The position numbers and the translations under genes were made by a program. Below are positions 23,901-34,044 of a stretch of DNA of 64,000 nucleotides, in pieces. Each line of letters opens with the position of its first letter. Position 1 is the stretch's first letter. This DNA comes from Hypoxylon rubiginosum (lineage: Eukaryota; Ascomycota; Sordariomycetes; Xylariales; Hypoxylaceae): the NCBI GenBank assembly GCA_902806565.1, contig CADCXA010000030.1, positions 496,001 through 560,000 of the forward strand, given 5' to 3'. Under the pieces are notes generated by a model. The model saw only the letters and a list, made by a program, of their open reading frames with translations, had not been told where the DNA came from and did not search any database.

Positions 23901-24425
23901 ACGAGGAGTTGCTGATAGCCTTCAAGTAGAGGGATTTGCTCTCCAATATCTTGATACGCGTCCAAAACAGAATTAAGCGCTTCGGAGAATGTCCTAGCCA
24001 TCTGGCCAATCTAAGTAGGCGCTCAATGTAAGCTCAGAATAGGATAATTACCTACGATCAAAACGAATTTCATTGGGCCCTGTCGCCTACTATCAGCATC
24101 TCCTATATTGATAAGACGCGGGGGAAGATACACTTACCCAAATAAAAGCTAGGAGTTCAGAGGAGTTTACAAATACGTCGATGACCTTGCCGTATTGCTC
24201 CATAGTCTGTAGGAATGGATCAAGACGTTTCATATACATCATCCTTTTCTTTTTTTCTTGGTCTTGTTGAATAGCTCGGATGCAATCTTGAAGTCCTTCA
24301 AGACTTGTCATTTGGAATTCAGCCTCCTCGGTCTTTGTGAGTCTAGCCCTCATTTTGAAGTTGTCTAGCACTGCGAGAAACTCGCATCGTTGTGGCGTAA
24401 TGCTTGTGGCATTTGTACTATTCAT
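20975..24425 (-). CDS. NLR-like STAND protein: DUF7708-NACHT-C2H2 zinc finger
   Basis: Eight exons: 24425-24138, 24079-24056, 24001-23809, 23749-23369, 23314-22736, 22683-22572, 22517-22260 and 22205-20975 (1021 aa). The 24-nt microexon encodes G-P-M-K-F-V-L-I, the middle of a fungal DUF7708 N-terminal domain (about residues 65-190). A NACHT NTPase follows, with Walker A GIPGAGKT (about 290) split by an intron, and Walker [10 protein letters not shown] (about 385). Next come a winged-helix-like stretch ([12 protein letters not shown]) and LVHGSARDHL. Instead of WD, TPR or ankyrin repeats, the C-terminus carries C2H2 fingers: CPLC...HLRTH, CSVC...HESVH and degenerate ones before and after. In fungi such proteins act in allorecognition and stress responses; the ligand is unknown. 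It is divergent from the SNF2 gene. Codon use is more A/T at third positions than in the housekeeping genes. Confidence 0.85.
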
Positions 24426-24751
24426 GTTGACTCGTGTTTGTCGCTGCTTGACGGATATATCTCAGAAGGAAAATATGATTCTGGATTTCTTCAGGTCGTC
24501 ATATGATGGTGGCTTAGAGCCTGGTTATCGTTGTACTGAATGCGCCTGACGAAAAGCCTGGTGTTGTCATCTCGTAGGCACTCTATAATATCTCACAATA
24601 CACAAAGTAGGCTGTGCAATAAACGGCAATCCGGGCGCAGCGGCGCAGTCGCCCGATCAATATTGCGCACCGCACATTAAAAATAATTTAAATTTTGGAG
24701 TGCGTCCCATGCTTTCTCCTGCTCCCTTATACAAGCGTTTAGGGTGCAATA
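24426..24751. promoter_or_regulatory. shared divergent promoter region (NLR / SNF2)
   Basis: Only 326 bases separate the two start codons of genes transcribed away from each other, so both promoters must lie here. Part of it (about 24630-24700) is a GC-rich stretch followed by an A/T-rich one. No specific site is claimed. Confidence 0.5.
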
Positions 24752-27700
24752 ATGCCATTTTTTAATATTTCAGAACTGCTTACGAACCGATCGACTTCAG
24801 CTGATACTGCCTCGGAAGTATGTTTTGGAACGGTAAGGGGACTTAATAACATTTATTTTATTCCTATACTGAATCTTGCAGTTATGCGACGTACGGATCC
24901 AGTGGATCTCCGCAGCTAGCCGTCAGAAATTAGTCAGCCAGGGGGTATCGAAGAAACAAGATGTCTACGACGTCAATCTTGTATTGTCCGATGGACGATG
25001 CGAAGTTGTTGATGTCTTTGGTGATATCGTAGCTGTTTTAAATAGCAAGACTCATCTGGCGTTGAGCAAGCTTACGGCGGTAAATCAAATACAATTTAGA
25101 GGACATATTCAAAGAGACAATTTGAATTCAACGACCACCGGGGGAAAGTTGTTGCTGAATGGCTCTAGTGCCCATTCACTTCTCGATTTACTGGTTTTTG
25201 GCCCTCAATTGATTGCTGAAAATCTGGCGAGGGAACTCTCAAGATATCGTCTCTTCCTTCAGCATCCGGACCCGTTGCCAGCCGATGTTTCATACAGCAA
25301 TCCGCAATATCTTCCAATAGCTGGAGCATTCTTGACAAATGGGTCACTCTTACCAGCTATTCAAGATCTCGAGGATGTTGAGGATCATGAAGATACTTCT
25401 AATATATCGTCTTCTCAAGAAGATGATAAGCTTCAGATGTCTAACCTAGCCGACGTACTTGACCATCTCCCTCAGCATAACTACCTTGAAGAAGTGCAGG
25501 TCGATCATCGCATATCAACTCCGTTGCTCAGGTAGGCTAAGTCCATTCTCCTAAAAATCTGCATATCTAAAATCCCTAAAGTCACCAAAAGGAAGGGGTT
25601 GATTTCATCCTTCGGCGAGAATATCCAACACCCACTACTCTCCGTAGCCTATGGAAACTTAGTGGCTTCGGTGAAGACAACCACACGTAAGAATCCCTTT
25701 CTGTATTCCGTGGGATCTCTTATTAATGTTTTGCTGAGGTACCGTCATTTGATAACTGGGTCATCAAGTGACAAGCCCGATGATATACCCGGTGGTCTTC
25801 TTGCAGATGCGATGGGGGTCGGAAAGACACTCACTATGATAGCATCTATAGCTTCAAGCATGGAAAACGCGAATTTGTTTGTGTCTAACGAAACCACGGG
25901 AAGCTCTCCAGATATGCACTGGAGGTGCCCAATCAATTCGACACTAATATTGGTACCGTCTGCTTGTACGCTTCCAAACCCTTTACCACAACTCTATTTA
26001 TTAACTTGAATAGTATTACTGGATGGCTGGATCGCCGAGATTAAAAAGTAAGTTTTGCAGGATCTACTATATGCTAAGCAACTCTCTAACCATGTACATT
26101 GCCTAAGACACGTAGTCCCGGGTACGCTCCGCTATTATAAATATCACGGGCCGAATCGAAGCCTCCCTCTTTCGACGAACATACCATATCAGATAGTTCT
26201 CTCAACATACGGGACAGTAGCCGCCGACTCTCGCAGTGGCGGTGGAGTTCTCCATAGTTTCAAGTGGTATCGACTAGTTTTGGATGAAGGTACGCTAACA
26301 GTCCAATCTATCTGTGACTAAGACGTCAAACTGAATTCAAAGTAGCACACATCATTAGAAATTGGTCAACGAAACAGTTTAAAGCTGTAACGGAACTCGA
26401 AGCGGTAATTCGTTGGTGCATGACCGGGACTCCTATCCAAAATAGCCTCGAAGACCTAGCCTCTTTGGTTCGGTTCTTGCAGGTACCCCTGCTCGAAGAT
26501 GCCTCTATCTTCAGGAGACATATTATCGGAGGAAAGAAAACGGCGAACGGAGTGCCAAAGCCGAACTATGAGAAGCTGAAGCTACTGCTCGGTTCGATCT
26601 GTCTGCGCCGTAGTGCATCAGTTCTTTCCTTGATTGCTGTTACTTACATGACGTGTCGACCTGTCCTCTCCTCAGAGGAGCGAAATGCATATAATAACCT
26701 CGCATTAGCTTGTAAAATGTCTATTGATGAGCTCACTCGCCATCAGTATACTGAAAGGCTAGGCCAAAGACCTGTTCTTGAGGCGCTCTTAAGAATGCGC
26801 ATATTTTGCAATCAGGGCCTCGACATTACGGCTGCTGGAGAATTACCACTTACCCAAGCAGATGAGACAATCAGCTTACTTCAACAAACCGGAGAAACAT
26901 CCTGTGCTTACTGCAATTCCTACATCGACATCGTGGACAACGAAGAAACTATTTATCTGGTCCAAAAGCAGAGCCTGGTCTGTGCCGAGTGCGCGGTTCA
27001 GTATCTACACAAAGTTGATCAACGAGGTGTGGTAAAATTGCAGATAAATCACGACGAAGGTGCGGAGATCAAGCAAGGAGCAATCAAACATTCGAAGTAT
27101 TCCACAAAACTAAAAGCCCTCCTCGAAAACGTAAAGAAACAGGACCCACAGGAGAAGAGGTATGTATTTTATCAAAACTTTGAAAAGGAACTGGGAGCTG
27201 ACGTTCAGCCTAGTATTGTTTTCTCTGCGTGGATTAGAAGCCTGGATGCTGTTGCTAGTCTTTTCACAGAGCATGACATAACATTCAGGCGAGTAGACGG
27301 CGGAATACCGCATGCGAAAAGGAAGAAAATGCTTTCCGAATTCCGCGATCCATCAGTTAGAGTCCTTCTTATAACGCTGGGCACAGGAGCAGTTGGGTGA
27401 GCTACATTGCAATTATGAGTCCAACTATTACTGATTATAGACTACCTAAGGTTGAACCAGTTGTCGATTGCTAATCAAATCCACCTTCTTGAACCACAAT
27501 GGAATCCTTCCGTGGAGAGTCAAGCGATTGGTCGTGTCATAAGACTTGACCAAAAGAAGAAAGTCACCGTCATCCGTTATGTAACCAAATCTACGATTGA
27601 AGAGGTGAGAGTTAATTACTTAAAGTATTAATGAACGATCGCAAACTAATAATTGTTCGCTAGAGTGTTGAAAGTAAGCAGGTTTCGAAACTTCATCTGG

Positions 27701-27816
27701 CAGTCAGTGGCGGTCTTCAATCGTCAAACTCGGATCACATTGAGCGAATCGAGGGCCTTCGTGTGTTGGCTAAAGCCATACAGGCCCAATTGAAGCCTTG
27801 GCTGTGTAATTCATGA
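24752..27816 (+). CDS. SNF2-family helicase-like ATPase (Rad5/HLTF-like), degenerate RING
   Basis: Nine exons: 24752-24832, 24882-25531, 25582-25686, 25739-25965, 26014-26047, 26108-26289, 26346-27396, 27451-27604 and 27664-27816 (878 aa). Motifs in order are LLSHQKEGVDF, motif I GVGKTLTM (about 305), the DEAH box restored across an intron (about 426), motif III MTGTPIQNSLEDL, then LGTGAVGLNQLS and motif VI SQAIGRVIRLDQ. A zinc-type insertion (C-A-Y-C...C-A-E-C) keeps only two Cys pairs and lacks the His of a C3HC4 RING. Rad5-like proteins remodel chromatin or forks with ubiquitin ligase activity; this one probably keeps the ATPase and has lost the ligase. Motif I begins ADAMGVGKT instead of the usual ADEMGLGKT. 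No frameshift is needed, so it appears functional. Confidence 0.88.
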
Positions 27817-28110
27817 GATTATGATGCCTTGAAGCCGGTCTAGGCATCATCTGCAGTCCTTACTTGGCTAATGCCATTGTCCCGATGATCATTACAATGG
27901 GGGAATATACTCGGCTATTGAATTCAAGAACCATCAACAGGATTCCATATCTCTACGCCTCACAGGCATCGCGTTTACTACAAGCCGTACTTCTAGAATT
28001 TAAGGATTTCCTATTCTCTATTGAGAACATTTAAGAATCTATATACTAGTAGCTCGACCGGAGAACGCTAGTATCTGACTCTGTTACATTTTTGTGCGAT
28101 TTCAACTAGT

Positions 28111-29487
28111 TCAACTAGTTGTTGCATCGTGCAATAACTCCTTCATGATCCTCGCTACTTCGCTGTTGGTCTCGTTGCTTCCATACCTGTAGCTTGCATA
28201 GTAGGTTGCCGCCTTGCCGGAAACATTGCGCTCGACCTCCTCGACGAGATCTTCAAGTTCTGGTCTGTTGTTCATGGCCGTTGCTAGGCATCGTATTACC
28301 AGACGTCTGAGATCAGGGTCTAGGTTATCCATACGATCTTTGTGTTCGGCCACTGTACTAGCTGGAGCTTTATAGACAGGATTTAAGCCGTCTAAATCTC
28401 TTGCCCAGGATCGTATAGTATTTTGCCCCTCAACAGTAATAAAATTCATATTCGATGAACCGGCTGCCGATTTCATAACTCTGCCCCCTATAAGGTTAAG
28501 CATTATTTCCCCCATCTTAGAGATATTCACCTTTGCCGCCTGTCCAGCTTTACTATATATACATCAGTACATAGGTACCTATATAAGTCTGTCAGGATAG
28601 TAAGCCACTTACCTCTCATCCTCTTCGATGCTGGAGGCTCCAAAGTCAATAATAATGAGAGTATTAACAAAGGCATGTTCCGACAGATCCAGGTTTCCAA
28701 TTAATACTAGAAAAATTCACGAGTCAGCTTCCCCAAGTCATTGTTGCATACGCTAAGGGGCGTCGTTATCCTACTGTTTTGTATATTTAAATCGCCATGA
28801 TGCAGTTCTAACTTATCTGGCCTCTTCCCGTTTTCATTTGGCGACGGTACACGCTCAGACTCTCGCTTAGTCCCAGGTGGCCTATCAGATGGCCAAGCCA
28901 TCGCAATCAACATTCGACACACTGTGGTGTACGCATTGGCTTAGCTCATTTATACAAGAAGGCGATATCCAGTACTTACAACAGAGAAATAGTCTCCAAA
29001 GCATTCGATTTGGCAATGGTTTCCCCCAGTCTGCTCTCTTCACTATCAATTCCTTAAGAGTACCGTTGCCAATCCACTCCGTCAATAACGTCGGGCCCTT
29101 CAGGTACGATATACTATCAATCGGCTCGCCTTCGAGCGAGAAAAACTGTGCTACGTGCATGTCGCCTCGAAATCTCTGTATCAAGATAAGCTTCAGACTG
29201 GCAACATGTGATGTCCAACATACCTGAACAAACGCAATCTCCTTTCGGAGCTTCGCTTCTTGCTCCGTGTTATAAGCCCTCTTCAATATGAATTCTTGTA
29301 CGGGCTGAGAGGTAGGGGACGGTTTGCTGATCATAGCCATCTTCAAAGCGACACCTCCTGTACCCTCCCCAAGGACTCCCTTAATCTTGAACCTCTTCTC
29401 CCCGGCCTTCTGGAATGCACTCTCGACATTTTTTACCTCCTTTAAAGCATCCCCACGAATCTTTTCTATACCCGGATACGATGCCAT
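28111..29487 (-). CDS. protein kinase-like protein with HGD catalytic loop
   Basis: Five exons: 29487-29224, 29175-28980, 28921-28775, 28706-28613 and 28552-28111 (380 aa). The glycine loop is GEGTGGVAL (about 40), the likely ATP lysine is in ILKR (about 69), followed by an acidic helix EQEAKLRKE. The catalytic loop is HHGDLNIQN (about 195), followed after an intron by IIDFGASS (the DFG motif). All core catalytic positions (K, E, D, N, DFG) are present, but HRD is HGD, as in several fungus-specific kinase families. The first intron is 48 nt without stops, so retention would add 16 residues in frame. The substrate is unknown. It is convergent with the SNF2 gene (294-bp gap). Confidence 0.8.
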
Positions 29488-30561
29488 CCTATAGTTCTTT
29501 ATAGTGCAGGTGAACCGTGTCGCTCTTGGGTACTATTACGTATCTCACTCGGTACCTATATACTTGGGTAGTTTACAACTATCAGAATCACGCACGGGTG
29601 TGCCAATATTTGTAGTACTACACATTTATTCCGCAAGCGGAAATCATTCATAGAAAATAGATATTCTAATTTTCATTGTTTAGTTTAAGTACCTAGATAC
29701 CTTAGGTAGGTATTTTTAACGTTCGTCGAATTGACAATAAGCAACTGTTAGATAAAGCATTACATAGCCTTTGTTCCAGTTACGCAGTTTGATCAACTAG
29801 GCATATAAGGCAAGAAGGTCAAGAAGCCACCTTGTGTAGCATTTACATCTTTGAGAGTAGGTGCTTGATATATTTCCCCTATTATCAAATATTTAATAGG
29901 GTTTCTATTTCAGGCCATCCTCTTAACACCTGCCTAGTAGATTTCAATGTGTCGATTCTGATGTCTCCCCAGGAAGTTTAGTTATTAACAATCTGTTCCA
30001 CACCAGACATCGAAGTTATTAGGTAGCATAACTGCACGTAGGTGAACTAGAGCCTAATATATTCACCACGGTACTCTCTATACTTGGCCTTGGATCCAGC
30101 CCCCGATATATAAACCAAGGGCGTAAGCGACGAGATGATTTGTTTGCGAATAGCGCTCGTAGGCTATGGCATAGTTTAAGCGAATAGATATTGTTACGAG
30201 TACCGTGGTAGGTATCCATACCTACCTGGTAGGTACCTAATCGACCAAAGAACCTGCACTATCAAAGTGGAGAGTCCGTTGTGTATTTGAAGCCACGTTA
30301 TTCGGGAAGTGACCGCGAACTTTTGCAAACCAGGGGTAAGCGACTAGGCATCACAAAAACCATGCAATACCTTCAACTCTTTTATTCATGCATAGCAAAT
30401 TCATTGGCCCAAAACTACCTAAATTTTAATAATGACAGAAAAAGTCCAAAAATCTCCTAGCTTTTCAAGTGTCCTCCACCTTAACCTTTCTCAAACATTC
30501 TAACTGCAGCGAAATGAAGAGTACAACAACAGAAACAAGTAAAACGCCATAAGGTAAGTAA
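29488..30561. other. intergenic spacer, no gene seen
   Basis: AT-leaning sequence with repeated short TACCTAGGTA-like words and no coding frame with family similarity. Confidence 0.45.
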
Positions 30562-31938
30562 CTATGGGTAGTGCTGGTAGAAGGTAAGGATATCCGTACT
30601 GTTATCATAGTCGACCTGGCACCATTCCGAGAAGCCGTAATAGAGCTCCTCTTTTTCTTGCAGGAGGGCCTCAAAGCCGCTTCTCGAGCAGCTCGCTCCC
30701 GGCCCCTCGGAACAGTCCGGTATCGCCTGCGGGGCGTGGTTCACAAGGACGCGATAGTATTCGCCGTCGTCGAATCCGTAGCTCCCCTGACAGGCCAGCT
30801 TCTCGATAACCACGTTTCCGAGGCACGGGGACAGGTTCGAGGTCCTCCACGCCCGGTGAGGGTTGATACGGTCCAATGGGAACGACTCGTTGATTCCTGG
30901 CCCGCTGCCTACGAAGGCGGTGTTGTTGAACAAGCCCAGAACCGCAAGGGACATGGATGGGAGCGTGCGGTGCGTGAAACTGACGTACATATCTTCCTCG
31001 GCAGTCTCTTGGAACAACAGGTTCGCAGTGGCATTGACCCACGGGAACGCTATTGGGCCCGCGACGTAGTTCCCGTAGCCGGCGTCGTAGTTGTATCGTA
31101 TATCGTCCGCGTACTCCCAACCTAGCCAATCGTCCGGCCCGAAGAGATCGAGACTGCAGAAGGGAGAGTTGCCCTGGATGGCGGCCTCGTATCCGCACAG
31201 CAGCATCATTCCAACTACGTCGGTGGTGGTGAAGTTGTATTCCGGAGCCAAGGCGTTGAACCGCGCCTTTATCGGCTTGGCAAACTTCTCCCGAAAGGGT
31301 TCGGTAATGTCAATGCCCACCTCGCGGTACTCCGGACAGGCTCGCCATGGAATCAAGTTGTTGGCACCATCCTGGAGCCCCTCATTAACCTTGACGACTT
31401 CAATGGGGTGGTCGGCCGTCTCTATCCCGCTTGCGAATGCTTTCCCCGTGTTATAAGTTCGCGCTGCCGACGACGCCCAGACCTTCGAAGGCGTCTTGAG
31501 GTTTGGATAGCGTTCGGCAAATTTGCTGGCGAACTCTGTTGCTTCGAGCTCGCCGATTTTTGTTAGCAGTTCCGGCTCAGAATCGGGTGTCAGCGGTGAT
31601 GTGTGGTTTGCGAGAAAGCTCATAGACGGAATGCTGGACCAATCGGTGCTGGTATGGTTCAGAAACTTGACAAGGAAAGGTTGAATCCAGTCGGCGAAGT
31701 CATCGTCATTGACGTTGATCGCACCATGACGAGACAACACTGCAGCACGGGCAACCGTGCAACCTTGAGGAGTGCTTGGGGAGGAAGGCTGGACGTCGCG
31801 AGGCTCAAAATACGGAGACGCTCGGCCGAGGTGCTCTAAGGGGTTGAAGGTGTAGTCGTAGGCAGTGACCCATGAGTGGGGTGCCAAGGAGAGGAGGCTG
31901 AGGAGCTGGAAGCTCACCGATTGATGGAGAGGAGCCAT
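30562..31938 (-). CDS. secreted histidine-acid-phosphatase-like protein with altered active site
   Basis: One exon, 458 aa. A signal peptide covers about residues 1-25 (QLLSLLSLAP then HSWVTA). The clade-2 histidine phosphatase fold is recognisable from the N-terminal RHG (Arg70-His71), from KVWASSAARTYNTGKAFASG, and from paired cysteines and several N-glycosylation sites typical of phytase-like secreted proteins. However, canonical RHGxRxP here reads RHGAINV, and the C-terminal proton-donor HD/HE motif is replaced by F-T-H-R-T. A fungal subfamily with RHAAI/RHGAI-type sites is known among phosphoglycerate-mutase-like proteins. Whether it still hydrolyses phosphate esters is uncertain. No frameshift or truncation is seen. 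Confidence 0.82.
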   Translation of the reverse strand: MAPLHQSVSFQLLSLLSLAPHSWVTAYDYTFNPLEHLGRASPYFEPRDVQPSSPSTPQGCTVARAAVLSRHGAINVNDDDFADWIQPFLVKFLNHTSTDWSSIPSMSFLANHTSPLTPDSEPELLTKIGELEATEFASKFAERYPNLKTPSKVWASSAARTYNTGKAFASGIETADHPIEVVKVNEGLQDGANNLIPWRACPEYREVGIDITEPFREKFAKPIKARFNALAPEYNFTTTDVVGMMLLCGYEAAIQGNSPFCSLDLFGPDDWLGWEYADDIRYNYDAGYGNYVAGPIAFPWVNATANLLFQETAEEDMYVSFTHRTLPSMSLAVLGLFNNTAFVGSGPGINESFPLDRINPHRAWRTSNLSPCLGNVVIEKLACQGSYGFDDGEYYRVLVNHAPQAIPDCSEGPGASCSRSGFEALLQEKEELYYGFSEWCQVDYDNSTDILTFYQHYP

Positions 31939-34044
31939 GGCAGCTTATGGAGTGGATTAAGCGGAGAGTGTATGCAGTGGATTGGGCGCGACGTGTAGAG
32001 AGAATGTCTGCACCTACAGATGGATGCCACTTTAATTTATATAGCACGTTCCGTGTTATCATGGTCCCCATTTAACCACGAGGATTCCCAGGGATTTCTC
32101 TGTGATATTCCCGTTCTCCTTGTCACTCCGGGATCAGTGACGGCGACAAGAGGTTCTCATCTTGTCTCCGATGCACTTACTAGGTGAAAATGCAAGCTCT
32201 TCGTGCCTAGAAAGCCACAGACCCCCATCCTAGGTTCCATGTGTATAATTAAAATATTCCCGAGAACACAGCTAGGTAACCATTTGCTAGGAAGTTGCAT
32301 TCCTTAGGTCTAGTAATAAGAATGAAGGCGGTGACCCGTATGGTCCGTTAGGTAGGGGTAACACTCAAGAGTGACAAGAGTTACTTCGCAGCATAGAGGG
32401 ATAAACAAGCAGTACGAGGTAACAAAGGTTGGAGTGACATAACCCCCCAATGTTATTCATCTCGGACCGTTATGCGGCGTTTTGCCTGTGCAGTGCAACT
32501 CTCCAATTCCCGGAGAGTGTCGGATCCTTTCCACTTCGGAGTGTCACTACCACCGGTAGCGTAATTGTTACTTGGCCGTCCGGGTCGGGTGTAACATCGT
32601 TGTCCCAATAATCGCGGTGCAAAGCTTCTTTCGAGTGCAGCATAGTAAGACGTCAAACGCACGAGTGTCCATCGCATGCCCATCGCAGATGTAAGTCATG
32701 TTGATAAAAATAGCGTCGCGTGACTCTTTGCCTAAAAAGGGTCTGGAGCACGCTACCACCTACCCGAATAGGGATCGCGCATCCAGCGTCTATTTTGGTG
32801 ACGGTGCTGCAGCTGAGATATAAGCTTAAGCCTTGACAGCTTGACCGAGAAGCTAGGATACATCGGAGAAGTTACTCAGTAGGACCAAGAAGCGCCTCGA
32901 CTGGAGTTTCCAGCGGGGTGTGTATTACTACTACGCGAACATCGGGCATTACGATCTCGCTTAAGTATACAAAGGGTGCGAGAATCGCCTTTTAACCTCG
33001 ACGCAGGTCATACATGTTGGCCGTGGGGGGTTACGCACCATAGTAGGACTGGTATAGGCAGTAGAGGGCCGAATAACAAGGCAATTTGCTATAAGCTATG
33101 TATGTCTAGGTGGTGAGCTCGATCAAGTATACCGATACTTATGTAAGCTAGCAAGCAAGCCAGGGGGTGAAATGAGGCGAGCGCAGCGCTTAGAACATTA
33201 ACATGTATCTTATTATCTTATTACGAACCCCAATTTTAATCACGTTCATGCACGTAGATCATCCACGATCGTGTATGCCTGCTTTTACGACGCATGCATT
33301 TTGGTGCATATTTTTTGGACATTCGTGAGGCTCGATAAGGAACCGGAGTCCCCCCTTTTTTCCACGGCGTTAAATATATCAGCCAAGAAATCGAACAAGC
33401 GCTGATGACATATGGAGCCTTGTAGCTAGCTACCACGCGCTAGGCATCAAGCCCTACAAAAATTGTCTACTAGCCGTAAATCTACTACTTCATTTACAGT
33501 AAGTCGCCGCTTGCAGAATAAGGTCCGGATCAGCGTTCCTCTTCTCAGCTCAGTCGCCGTCGGTGTCTAGACACTCTGGGACTTCTCAGGGTGAGATAAT
33601 GGATGCAAACAGCAGGAAACGAGTTTGCTCAAGGGGAAAATGGGGGCTAAAAAGGAGTTATTAAAAGTTTTCAGTAAGCAATAAATCAAAGTGTACCTAA
33701 TTCCCGGCGACATTCTAGAATAGGCGGTATTGGATGTGCCCGAATTCCAACTTACTGAGTGATAGATGAAGTTTCTGCTGATATGTGGCTGATAATTGAT
33801 GTAATAATGCATAAAAGTTACCTCTCGGGACACATAGTGTTACGCCTCCACATGAGTACGACACCCCTCGTGATATTTGAGTATTTGTTTACTGTTAGAG
33901 AATTGTTGGTCGTAGATAAAGTACGAGATTCCCCTTCAGCGTATCACGATTGCTTATTTCTGCACGTTTCTAGAAATTCATTTCATCCTTCACATCGTCC
34001 GAACCCCTACGTCGAAATAACCTCAAAGCGACTTATCCACGACG
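31939..34044. other. long intergenic region, no gene seen
   Basis: About 2.1 kb between the divergent phosphatase-like and MFS genes. Short frames at 32453-32759, 33236-33436 and 33567-33833 lack motifs and consistent codon bias. It may be decayed sequence, but no element or family could be recognised. Confidence 0.4.
32037..32043 (-). promoter_or_regulatory. TATA box of the phosphatase-like gene
   Basis: TATATAA on the minus strand about 100 bases before the ATG at 31938, a usual core-promoter distance in fungi. It is a good match but unsupported by other elements. Confidence 0.4.

Noticed and set aside
24752..27816. Helicase gene as a pseudogene because its reading frames are broken
   Set aside because: All breaks are explained by eight short GT-AG introns that restore the HQKEG, DEAH and GAVGLNQ motifs in frame.
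32453..33833. Short minus-strand frames between the phosphatase-like and MFS genes
   Set aside because: No motif, no splice-compatible neighbours and no codon bias; treated as non-coding.
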